The position numbers and the translations under genes were made by a program. Below are positions 30,803-38,552 of a DNA stretch of 64,000 nt, one piece after another. The notes under the pieces were generated by a model. The model did not search any database. It saw nothing but the letters and a program-made list of their open reading frames with translations, and was not told where the DNA came from. The DNA is from Pseudonocardia thermophila (GTDB lineage Bacteria; Actinomycetota; Actinomycetes; Mycobacteriales; Pseudonocardiaceae), in NCBI RefSeq assembly GCF_900142365.1, contig NZ_FRAP01000001.1, forward strand, positions 186,001-250,000, written 5' to 3'. Numbering within the stretch: position 1 is the stretch's first letter; the number at the start of each line of letters is the position of its first letter.

Positions 30803-32203
30803 TCAGCCGTAGCTGACGGTCTCCCCGTCGTCGGAGGCGTCCTTGGCCAGCCGCCGGGTCAGGTAGAGCAGCTCCAGCGCCAGCTCGGCGGCGCTGGCCA
30901 TCGGGCCCGGGTCCTCGGTGCCTTCGGCGCCGAGCCGGCGGCCCACCTCGGTCAGCACGTCGATCGGGGGCAGCGCCGCGACGACCTCGATCGCCGGCAC
31001 CCGCTCCCCGGTCCGCACCGGCGACTCGGCGACGGCCTCGGCGAGCGGGGTCAGCTCGATCCCGCGCAGGTGCCGGCGGGCCGTGGCCGCGATCGAGGTG
31101 CGCAGCAGGTGGGTGAGGTGCTCGTCCTCGCGGCCCTCCTCGCCCGCGGTGAACTCCAGCTTACCCCGCAGCACGCCGGGCACGGCCTCCAGGTCGACCG
31201 GCCGCGCGTACGCCCGTTCCTCGCCGGTGAGCGCCGCCCGGCGCAGCGCGGCCGCTGCGACCGTCTCGGCGCCCGCCACGGCGAACCGGGCCGACACGCC
31301 GGAGCCCTGGTCGATCGCGCTGGACTCGCGCAGGGAACGGGTGAACCGGGCGACGACCTCCAGCAGGTGCCGCGGTACCTCGGCGACCAGCTCGGCCTCC
31401 TGCTCGATGAGCGCGATCTCATCGTCCAGGGCCAGGGGGTAGTGGGTGCGCACCTCGGCGCCGAACCGGTCCTTCAGCGGGGTGATGATCCGGCCGCGGT
31501 TGGTGTAGTCCTCGGGGTTCGCCGAGGCGACCAGGAGCACGTCCAGCGGCAGCCGCAGGGTGTAGCCGCGGACCTGGATGTCGCGCTCCTCCATCACGTT
31601 CAGCAGCGCGACCTGGATGCGTTCGGCCAGGTCGGGCAGCTCGTTGATGGCGACGATGCCGCGGTGGGCGCGCGGGACGAGGCCGTAGTGGATCGTCTCC
31701 GGGTCACCCAGCGAGCGGCCCTCGGCGACCTTCACCGGGTCGACGTCGCCGATGAGGTCGGCGACGGCGGTGTCGGGCGTCGCGAGCTTCTCGGTGTAGC
31801 GCTCGTCGCGGTGGCGCCAGGCCACGGGCAGGTCGTCGCCCAGCTCGGCGGCGCGGCGGCGCGACTGGGGGGTGATCGGGGCGTACGGGTGTTCGCCCAG
31901 CTCGGAGCCCTCGATGACGGGGGTCCACTCGTCGAGCAGGTTGACCAGGGAGCGCAGCAGCCGGGTCTTGCCCTGGCCGCGTTCGCCGAGGAGCACGACG
32001 TCGTGGCCGGCGAGCAGGGCGCGCTCGAGCTGCGGCAGCACGGTGGTGTCGAACCCGACGATGCCGGGCCACGGGTCGCGGCCCTCGCGCAGCGCGGCGA
32101 GCAGGTTGTCGCGGATCTCGTCCTTCACCCCGCGCAGCTCGTGGCCGCTGGCGCGCAGCTCGCCGAGGGTACGGGGACGATCACTGGGTCGATCGGTCGG
32201 CAC
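30803..32203 (-). CDS. MoxR/magnesium-chelatase-like AAA ATPase
   Basis: The about 466-aa ATPase has Walker A GERGQGKT (near 73-80), the chelatase-like segment HRGIVAINELPDLAERIQVA (Walker B region IVAINE), sensor region LLVASANPEDYTNRG, and a C-terminal helical lid with RDE-rich helices. It belongs with the VWA protein encoded downstream. The GTG at 32203 (VPTDRPSD) is preferred because upstream codons are unlike the family. Confidence 0.85.
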   Translation of the reverse strand: MPTDRPSDRPRTLGELRASGHELRGVKDEIRDNLLAALREGRDPWPGIVGFDTTVLPQLERALLAGHDVVLLGERGQGKTRLLRSLVNLLDEWTPVIEGSELGEHPYAPITPQSRRRAAELGDDLPVAWRHRDERYTEKLATPDTAVADLIGDVDPVKVAEGRSLGDPETIHYGLVPRAHRGIVAINELPDLAERIQVALLNVMEERDIQVRGYTLRLPLDVLLVASANPEDYTNRGRIITPLKDRFGAEVRTHYPLALDDEIALIEQEAELVAEVPRHLLEVVARFTRSLRESSAIDQGSGVSARFAVAGAETVAAAALRRAALTGEERAYARPVDLEAVPGVLRGKLEFTAGEEGREDEHLTHLLRTSIAATARRHLRGIELTPLAEAVAESPVRTGERVPAIEVVAALPPIDVLTEVGRRLGAEGTEDPGPMASAAELALELLYLTRRLAKDASDDGETVSYG

Positions 32204-32271
32204 GACGCCCACGCTACGCCCGCTCAGTGTCCGGCGGCTCACGTCGAGGTTGCAGCGGTGGGGCGGGAACA

Positions 32272-32336
32272 GCGTCGAGAACGAAGTTGTGGTGATCGAA
32301 CAGGCTCGTTGATCACCGCTGCTTCGTTCTCGACGC
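32272..32336. repeat. 65-bp hairpin between divergent genes
   Basis: Outer arms GCGTCGAGAACGAAG (32272-32286) and CTTCGTTCTCGACGC (32322-32336) are perfect complements. The inner GGTGATC/GATCACC extends the stem. It sits between the divergent MoxR and quinone-oxidoreductase genes, so a terminator role is unlikely. It may be a REP-like element or a shared operator. Confidence 0.65.
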
Positions 32337-32391
32337 CGCCTCCGCCGAACACTTGATCTCGAGCCGGGTCGAGGTCCTAGCGTCGCGGGAC

Positions 32392-33354
32392 ATGCGAGCC
32401 ATCGTGCAGAAGCAGTTGGGCGGGCCCGAGGTGCTGGAGCTCGCCGAGACCGCCGATCCCGAACCCGGGCCGGGACAGGTGCGGATCGCCGTCGCCGCCG
32501 CCGGCGTGCACGTCCTGGACACCGCGCTGCGCCGCGGCGACCCGCCGTTCCCGCCGCCGGAGCTGCCGTACGTGCCCGGCCGGGAGGTCGCCGGGACCGT
32601 CGACGCAGCCGGGCCGGACGTCGATCCGTCCTGGATCGGGCGCTCCGTGGTGGCGCACCTCGGCGCGGGTGGCAGCGGCGGGTACGCCTCCCTCGCCGTC
32701 GCCGCGGCCGAGTCGCTGCACCCGCTGCCGGATGGGCTGACGCCGGCCGCGGCCGTCACGATGATCGGCACCGGCCGCACCGCGCAGCTCCTGCTCGACG
32801 GCGCCGCGCTCACCGACGACGACGTCGTCCTCGTGACCGCGGCCGCCGGCGGGCTCGGCACGCTCCTCGTGCAGGCCGCCAGGCACGCCGGGGCGCGGGT
32901 CGTCGGGCTGGCGGGCGGACCGGCGAAGACGGAACGGGTGGCGGCGCTCGGCGCGCAGACCGTCGACTACCGCGCACCGGGCTGGCAGGACCGGCTGCGG
33001 ACCGTCGCCGAGGGCGCCACGGTGGCGTTCGACGGGGTCGGCGGCGAGGTCGGCCGCGCCGTGCTCACCGCGCTGCGCCCCGGCGGGCGAGCACTCGTGT
33101 ACGGGTTCTCGTCGGGCGACGAGGACTGGTTCACCGAGTCCCGCGCGCTGCGCTCGGACATCACGTTCCCACCTGCGCTCGACAAGCGGCCGACCGGGGC
33201 GGCGCTGCGCGACCTGGAGACGCGGGCGCTCGCCGCCGCCGCGGACGGCACCCTCGTCCCCGAGGTCACGACGTTCCCCCTGGCCGAGGCCGCGGCCGCG
33301 CACCGGGCGCTGGAGAGCCGCGCCACGGTGGGCAAGGTCGTGCTCGTCCCGTGA
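32392..33354 (+). CDS. zinc-independent quinone oxidoreductase-like MDR protein
   Basis: The 320-aa medium-chain dehydrogenase/reductase starts MRAIVQKQLGGPEVLELAET. It has the GroES-like segment (VPGREVAGTVDAAG) and an NADPH-binding AAAGGLGTLLVQAARHAG around 160-180, and it lacks zinc-ligand cysteines, as in QOR-type enzymes. It probably reduces quinones or enones with NADPH; the substrate is unknown. An exporter follows 28 bp downstream. Confidence 0.88.
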   Translation: MRAIVQKQLGGPEVLELAETADPEPGPGQVRIAVAAAGVHVLDTALRRGDPPFPPPELPYVPGREVAGTVDAAGPDVDPSWIGRSVVAHLGAGGSGGYASLAVAAAESLHPLPDGLTPAAAVTMIGTGRTAQLLLDGAALTDDDVVLVTAAAGGLGTLLVQAARHAGARVVGLAGGPAKTERVAALGAQTVDYRAPGWQDRLRTVAEGATVAFDGVGGEVGRAVLTALRPGGRALVYGFSSGDEDWFTESRALRSDITFPPALDKRPTGAALRDLETRALAAAADGTLVPEVTTFPLAEAAAAHRALESRATVGKVVLVP

Positions 33355-33382
33355 TCGGGAACATCCGGAGCCGTCGCGACCG

Positions 33383-34711
33383 TTGACGTCCGACGTGCGA
33401 TCTCCTGGGCGGACCGCCGCCCTCCTCGGCCTCCTGTTCGGCCTCGCCGGCACCGGGACGTCGGCCGCCACCGTCGTCCTGCCGGAGCTGGCGAGCGAGC
33501 TGGGCGTCGGACCGAGCACGGCGGCCTGGACGATCAGTGTGTACGCCGTGATGCTCGCGGTCGCGACTCCGCTGCACGGCCGACTGGCCGACGCGTACGG
33601 GCTGCGCGGGCCGCTGGTGGTGGGGTTGTCGGCGATGGTCGGCGGCTCGGTCGTCGCCGCGCTGGCGCCGACCTTCCCGGTGCTGCTCGCGGGCCGGGTG
33701 GTGCAGGGCTTCGGCGGCGCCAGCGTCCCGGTGCTCGCGACCGCGCTGATCTCGACGCTGTGGAGCGGACCGCAGCGAAGCAGCGCGCTCGGCAGGCTCG
33801 CCGGGATCGCGGCCGCGTTCAGCGCGCTCGGCCCGCTCCTGGGCGGCGCCCTGGAGGAGATCGGCGGCTGGCGGCTGGCGATCGCCGTCCCCGCGCTCGG
33901 CGTGGTCAGCCTGCCGTGGCTGGCCAGGCGCGCCCCGGCCGGCGGTACCGGGGAACGCATCGACCGGGTCGGGGCGCTGTTCGTCGCGGCCACCGCCGCG
34001 GGGCTGGTGCTGCTGCTCCAGTCGCCGTCGTCCGGCCCGGTCACGGCCATGATCGGAGCGGTGATGCTCGCCGTGGGCGTCCCCGCCGTCGCGATCTGGG
34101 TGCGCAGGCGGCCCACCGGGTTCCTGCCGCGGGTCGTCGTGACGAACCCGGTGGTGCTGCGCAGCGCGTTCGCCACCGCGGCCATCCCGGCAGCCTGGTT
34201 CGCCCTGCTGATCGGCGTGCCGCTGACGGCCGCCGAGTGGGGCTGGTCGCCGTTCGAGATCGGGCTGCTGCTCCTGCCGGCCGTCGCGGTCGGCATCGTC
34301 GCGCCCTGGCTCTCCCGCACCGCGCTGGGCCGGCTCGGTCCGCGCCGCACGATCGTGACCGGGGTCGGCATCGCGGTCGTCGCCATGCTGACGGGTGCGG
34401 CCGGAGCAGCGCTCGACTCCCCCGTCCTGCTCGCGTTCGCCGTTCTGGCGCTGAACACGGCGTTCGGGATCGGGCAGCCGGCCATGATCTCCGCGGTCGA
34501 CGGGGCCGTCGACGCGGCCGAGCGCGGGATCGCGCTCGGCATCGCCTCGCTCGTCTTCCTCGCGGGCGCGAGCATCGGTGCTGCGCTCGTCGGCGGGCTG
34601 GCTGAGGTCACCGGCATCGCCGTCGCGCTGTGCGTCCTGGTGGCCCTGCCGGTCATGGGGCTGACCGTGCTGCTGCTCGGACCGCGGCAGCGCACGCCCG
34701 TGCGGGTGTGA
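33383..34711 (+). CDS. MFS drug-resistance-type transporter
   Basis: The about 442-aa protein has roughly 14 hydrophobic segments. It has the loop HGRLADAYGLRGPLV after helix 2 and motif C-like VQGFGGASVPVLATAL, fitting a DHA-type exporter. The start is a TTG at 33383 or a GTG at 33395; neither has a strong ribosome site, and coupling to the oxidoreductase gene is likely. The substrate is unknown. Confidence 0.8.
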   Translation: MTSDVRSPGRTAALLGLLFGLAGTGTSAATVVLPELASELGVGPSTAAWTISVYAVMLAVATPLHGRLADAYGLRGPLVVGLSAMVGGSVVAALAPTFPVLLAGRVVQGFGGASVPVLATALISTLWSGPQRSSALGRLAGIAAAFSALGPLLGGALEEIGGWRLAIAVPALGVVSLPWLARRAPAGGTGERIDRVGALFVAATAAGLVLLLQSPSSGPVTAMIGAVMLAVGVPAVAIWVRRRPTGFLPRVVVTNPVVLRSAFATAAIPAAWFALLIGVPLTAAEWGWSPFEIGLLLLPAVAVGIVAPWLSRTALGRLGPRRTIVTGVGIAVVAMLTGAAGAALDSPVLLAFAVLALNTAFGIGQPAMISAVDGAVDAAERGIALGIASLVFLAGASIGAALVGGLAEVTGIAVALCVLVALPVMGLTVLLLGPRQRTPVRV

Positions 34712-34730
34712 TCCGCCCGGTCCCCCGGGG

Positions 34731-34781
34731 CAACGAACGGCACTCTCGTCCACTCGGTGTGGACGAGAGTGCCGTTCGTTG
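34731..34781. repeat. dispersed hairpin repeat, copy 2
   Basis: A 22-bp perfect stem (CAACGAACGGCACTCTCGTC...) with loop CTCGGTG lies 20 bp after the MFS stop. It shares the ACGAACGG...CGT ends with copies at 901 and 52732. It probably ends the upstream transcript. Confidence 0.8.
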
Positions 34782-34854
34782 CTCTCGGGCCCGGGTTTGC
34801 TCCTGTCCGATCCGCCCACGACACGGCCTCCGCCCGCGGAGGAAGGTGGGGGGC

Positions 34855-35769
34855 ATGGACCAGCGCACCCCGTCACCCCTGCTCGACCGGATCGATCTCG
34901 GCGCTGCGGCGGACTTCCTCGCCACCCACGCGCGAGTGCTCGATCGCCGCCGGTTCGAACTGCTCATCGGCGAGGGCTCGCCTGATGCCCTCGCCGCCGC
35001 ACTCGCCGCCTACCGCAACCCGGACGGCGGCTACGGCTGGGGCCTGGAGCCCGACCTGCGCTCCACCAGCAGCCAGCCGGGGCCGGCGCTGCACGCGTTC
35101 GAGGTGCTCGCCGAGCTCGCCGCCGCCGGGGCACCGGTACCCGAGGCGGTGGGGCTCTGCGACTGGCTGGCGTCGGTCACCGCACCCGAGGGCGGCCTGC
35201 GGTTCGCCGAGCCGTTCACCGATCGAGCCGGGTGCGCGCCGTTCTGGGTCGAACCCGCGCCCGGACCGTCGCTGCAGATCACCGCGATCGCCGTAGCCAC
35301 CGCGTACGACGTGGCCCGCCACGAGCCCGCCGTCGCGGCCCATCCGTGGCTCGCGACCGCGACCCGCTTCTGCCTCGACGTCGCTGCGGCGCTGACCCCC
35401 GACGCGCACGCGATCGAGCTCGCCTTCACGCTGCGGTTCCTCGACGCCGTGCACGACGTCGAGGCGCGGGCCCGGGAGCTGATGGCGCGCCTGGGCAGCT
35501 TCCTGCCGCCGGACGGGATCCTCCCCGTCCAGGGCGGCGCGGAAGGTGAGTCGATGCGGCCGCTGGACGTGGCGCCGCACCCCGGGCGTCCGGTGCGGGA
35601 GCTGTTCTCCCCCGACGCCGTCGCCGCCGAACTCGACCGGCTCGCCGGACTGCAGCAGGCGGACGGGGGCTGGCCCGTGGAGTGGCAGACGTACTCGCCG
35701 GCCGCCGAGCTGGAGTGGCGCGGCTACCTGACCGTCCGCGCCCTCTCGGTGCTGCGCGCGAACGGTTGA
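34855..35769 (+). CDS. prenyltransferase/squalene-oxidase-repeat-like protein
   Basis: The 304-aa helical protein contains motifs of the alpha/alpha-toroid fold: YRNPDGGYGWGLEPDLR near the N-terminus and LQQADGGWPVEWQTYSP near the C-terminus, both resembling QxxDGGW repeats. Two repeats and this length are far short of a terpene cyclase, and the DXDD motif is not seen. A catalytic role is therefore unproven. GGAGGAAGG precedes the ATG. Confidence 0.7.
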   Translation: MDQRTPSPLLDRIDLGAAADFLATHARVLDRRRFELLIGEGSPDALAAALAAYRNPDGGYGWGLEPDLRSTSSQPGPALHAFEVLAELAAAGAPVPEAVGLCDWLASVTAPEGGLRFAEPFTDRAGCAPFWVEPAPGPSLQITAIAVATAYDVARHEPAVAAHPWLATATRFCLDVAAALTPDAHAIELAFTLRFLDAVHDVEARARELMARLGSFLPPDGILPVQGGAEGESMRPLDVAPHPGRPVRELFSPDAVAAELDRLAGLQQADGGWPVEWQTYSPAAELEWRGYLTVRALSVLRANG

Positions 35770-35772
35770 GGG

Positions 35773-36678
35773 CTACGGGAGCAGCAGGAGGATCGTCGGG
35801 ACGGCGACGAGCGCGACGGCGGCCAGCCGCACGCCCAGCTGCGCGGCGGGCGACAGCGGCGGCGGTGGATCGGCGATCCGGGCGAGCCGCCGGTCAAGGG
35901 CCGTGGTGAAGGAGCTGAGCGCCGCGGCCGGACTGGCGTGCCCCATCGAGCCGAGCGCCGCGGTCAGCTCGGCGGGCGCCGCGCGGCTGGCCGCCACGTC
36001 ATCGGCCCGCATCTCGATCAGCGCCGCCACCGCGACCTGCGCGCACACCATGCCGCGCACGAACGGAGCGGTCGCGCCCCACGCCACGAACGGCAGCACC
36101 ACGAGATCGTGCCGCTCCTTCAGGTGCGCCTGCTCGTGCGCGAGGACCGCCCGCACCTGCGCGGGATCGAGGGTGTCGAGCACTCCGGCCGACACGACCA
36201 GCCGGGACCGCAGCCCGGGCAGGCAGTACGCGACGGGCAGGGGGTGGTCGAGCACCCGCGCGTGCGGGGCGGCCGGCCACGGGGTGCCGAGCAGGTCGAG
36301 CAGGTTGCGGTGGCGGGCTCGGGCCCGCAGCGTGCGGACGGTGACGAAGACCAGCACCCCGATCAGCCACAGGCCGATCAGCAGCGCAACGACCAGGGCG
36401 ATGCGGTGGCGCAGGTCGAAGTCCGGGGGCAGCGCACCGTCGCGCAGGGCCTCGACGGCCCCGAGGACGGCCGCCGGCAGCGACGAGCCGAACGGCGAGA
36501 GGCCGTACACGATGCCGGAGCCCAGCAGCGACAATCCGCCGGCCAGACCCACCGCCTGCCACAGCAGCAGCGCGCCCACCGGGTCGCGGGTCGGCCACTG
36601 CGCTGCGGCGAGGCGGCGGCTCACCGGCTCGGCGAGCAGGACGCCGAGCACGAGCAGCAGCAGCGCGGTCAGCTCCAC
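35773..36678 (-). CDS. M56-family membrane metalloprotease (BlaR1-like)
   Basis: The 301-aa protein has membrane helices near 1-20, 40-60 and 105-130. A cytosolic protease segment carries the zinc motif HEQAH (181-185) and a downstream EMRADD, and a last helix lies at the C-terminus. It lacks the penicillin-binding sensor domain of true BlaR1. GTG at 36678 has GGGAGGT upstream. It follows blaI on the same strand. In this pairing the protease normally inactivates BlaI after a wall or antibiotic signal. Confidence 0.88.
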   Translation of the reverse strand: MELTALLLLVLGVLLAEPVSRRLAAAQWPTRDPVGALLLWQAVGLAGGLSLLGSGIVYGLSPFGSSLPAAVLGAVEALRDGALPPDFDLRHRIALVVALLIGLWLIGVLVFVTVRTLRARARHRNLLDLLGTPWPAAPHARVLDHPLPVAYCLPGLRSRLVVSAGVLDTLDPAQVRAVLAHEQAHLKERHDLVVLPFVAWGATAPFVRGMVCAQVAVAALIEMRADDVAASRAAPAELTAALGSMGHASPAAALSSFTTALDRRLARIADPPPPLSPAAQLGVRLAAVALVAVPTILLLLP

Positions 36679-36781
36679 GCGCCACCTCCCGACTCGCGAC
36701 CTCACCGTCGCCACCAGGGTGCCAGCCGCCCTCCGGACGTCTGTCTGCAGGGCGGTGGTCCGCGAGGCTACCGGGCTCCGG

Positions 36782-37123
36782 TCAGCCGAGCAGGTCGCGC
36801 AGAGCGGCCCGCTCGTCGTCGCGCATGTTGCCGAGGAACCGGGCCAGCGCCGCGCCCCGGTCGGGGGCCGCGTCGAGCGCGTCGCGCATCAGCTCGGCGA
36901 CGTGGTCCTCGCGGGTGGAGACCGCCCGGTAGCGGTGCGCCCGCCCGGCTCGCTCGCGCGTGACCAGGCCCTTGCGCTCGAGTCGGCTCAGCACGGTCAG
37001 CACGGTCGTCGTGGCGAGCTCGCGGCCGTGGAGGGACTCCTGCACATCACGGGCGGTGAGTGGTGAGTCCGCCGACCACAGGGTCTCCATCACGGCACGT
37101 TCCAACTCACCCAGTGACGCCAC
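36782..37123 (-). CDS. BlaI/MecI/CopY-family transcriptional repressor
   Basis: The 113-aa winged-helix repressor has ERAVMETLWSADSPLTARDV (helices 1-2), TTTVLTVLSRLERKGLVTRE (recognition helix) and a C-terminal dimerisation helix. The GTG start is at 37123. An inverted repeat TTCTAC/GTAGAA ends eight bases upstream of it. The gene lies between an L,D-transpeptidase gene and the M56 protease, as in beta-lactam or wall-stress responsive units. Confidence 0.92.
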   Translation of the reverse strand: MASLGELERAVMETLWSADSPLTARDVQESLHGRELATTTVLTVLSRLERKGLVTRERAGRAHRYRAVSTREDHVAELMRDALDAAPDRGAALARFLGNMRDDERAALRDLLG

Positions 37124-37130
37124 GCAACCA

Positions 37131-37147
37131 TTCTACCCAGCGTAGAA
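37131..37147. promoter_or_regulatory. BlaI-type operator
   Basis: TTCTACCCAGCGTAGAA is an inverted repeat with six-base arms, close to the TACTAC/GTAGTA-like sites of the BlaI/MecI family. It sits directly before the blaI start, so autorepression of blaI and the M56 gene is expected. Confidence 0.75.
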
Positions 37148-37170
37148 GGGTGAGGGTAGCCTCAGTCCCT

Positions 37171-37653
37171 TCAGTGGACCTGCACCTGGTCGCCGACCTG
37201 GAGGAACTCGAAGAACGTCTTCGCGTCCTCGTGCGACAGCTTCACGCAGCCCGCGGACGGCGTCTCCCTGGTGCCCTCGTGGAAGGCGATGCCGCCCTCG
37301 GCGAAGAACACCGAGTAGGGCATCTCCACACCGAACTCGCGACTGGTGTACCGCTCGGCCTTCCACTGCACCGCGAAGGTGCCGCGCGGGGTGGGGGTCT
37401 CGGCGTCCCCGCTCATGATGCCGACCGGGCCCCGGACGATCTCCCCGCCGTCGAGCAACCACGCCCGCCCCTCCGAGATGTCCACGCACGCCCTGGCCGA
37501 CTCCGTGCACGGCGTGCCCGCCACGACGGCACCGCTCGCCGGGGTCGGCGGCACGTACGGGGCGAGCTCCTCGGCAGCACTCACACCCACCACGGCGACG
37601 GTGGCCACAACGGCCAGCGCACCGGCCAGACCGGCCCGAACACTCGCACGCAC
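37171..37653 (-). CDS. secreted L,D-transpeptidase (YkuD domain)
   Basis: The 160-aa protein has an N-terminal signal segment (GLAGALAVVATVAVVGVSAA) and a compact YkuD domain with the catalytic motif FHEGTRETPSAGCVKL (nucleophile Cys136, His upstream). Such enzymes make 3-3 cross-links in peptidoglycan and are targets of carbapenems. It is shorter than mycobacterial Ldt proteins and lacks their Ig-like domain. It lies upstream of blaI on the same strand. Confidence 0.88.
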   Translation of the reverse strand: MRASVRAGLAGALAVVATVAVVGVSAAEELAPYVPPTPASGAVVAGTPCTESARACVDISEGRAWLLDGGEIVRGPVGIMSGDAETPTPRGTFAVQWKAERYTSREFGVEMPYSVFFAEGGIAFHEGTRETPSAGCVKLSHEDAKTFFEFLQVGDQVQVH

Positions 37654-37742
37654 GTTGTACCTCCCGAGGATCCGGTAACGACGTGCGACAGATTAATCAC
37701 AGGGAGTGAAACTCGATCGAGTGCTCGGTGTGCCACCTTGCG

Positions 37743-38468
37743 TCATCGCCCGGTGAACACCGGAGCCCGCTTCTCGGCTCGCGCGCGCTGCCCTTCCTGC
37801 AGGTCCTCGCTGTTCCAGCAGGCCTCGAAGGCAGCCAGGAGCTCGGGGTCCCCGTTCGGCAGATCGGCCCGGTTCAGGACGAGCTTGTTGTAACGCAGCG
37901 TCAACGGCGCCATCGTCGCCAGGTCGGCCGCGAGCGCCAGCGCCGCATCGCGGTCCCCCAGGCGATCGACCAGCCCGCGGGCGTACGCCTGCTCGACGCC
38001 GATCTGCTCGCACGCCAGCAGCAGGGAGCGGGCCGTGCCGCCACCGGCCAGCTGCTCCAGCCGCCGGATCGTCCACGGGTCAACGGCCAGCCCGATCCGG
38101 GCCGTCGGCACACCGAACACCGCGGTGGGTGCGCCGACTCGCAGGTCCGCCGCGATCGCCAGCTGGGTGCCCGCCCCGATCGCCGGGCCGTTCACGGCCG
38201 CCACGACCGGCACCGGGGCGTCCATCACCGCCTGCAGGGCCGTGTAGAGGGCGGTGCGGAAGCCCTCGCCGTACACCTGGCCGAAGTCCGCGCCGGAGCA
38301 GAAGCTCGTCCCGGCCCCGGTGACCACGATCGCGCGCGCCCCGTCGGCGACCACCTCCGGCACGGCCTCGGCCAGCCGACGGCAGTGCTCCACGTCCAGC
38401 GCGTTGCGCCGCTCCTGCCGATCGAGCTCGATCAACCCGACGCCGTCGGTCACCGACACGGTGATCAC
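37743..38468 (-). CDS. enoyl-CoA hydratase/isomerase family protein
   Basis: The 241-aa crotonase-fold protein has LDRQERRNALD, the oxyanion-hole segment GTSFCSGADFGQVYG and NGPAIGAGTQLAIAADLRVG. At the position of the second catalytic Glu, GVPTARIGLAVDP has no Glu, so hydratase activity is doubtful. An isomerase, hydrolase or non-catalytic role is possible. GTG start with AAGGAG upstream. It diverges from the exporter at 38553. Confidence 0.8.
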   Translation of the reverse strand: MITVSVTDGVGLIELDRQERRNALDVEHCRRLAEAVPEVVADGARAIVVTGAGTSFCSGADFGQVYGEGFRTALYTALQAVMDAPVPVVAAVNGPAIGAGTQLAIAADLRVGAPTAVFGVPTARIGLAVDPWTIRRLEQLAGGGTARSLLLACEQIGVEQAYARGLVDRLGDRDAALALAADLATMAPLTLRYNKLVLNRADLPNGDPELLAAFEACWNSEDLQEGQRARAEKRAPVFTGR

Positions 38469-38552
38469 GTTCGCGTGCTCCTTCCCTCGTCCTGCTGGCC
38501 CCGCGCAGTCTGACACGCGGTCAGGCGGCCGACCCGGTCCTATGCTCCCGAC

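Noticed and set aside
34855..35769. Terpene cyclase
   Set aside because: Only two QxxDGGW-like repeats, no DXDD motif, and a length under half of squalene-hopene cyclases.
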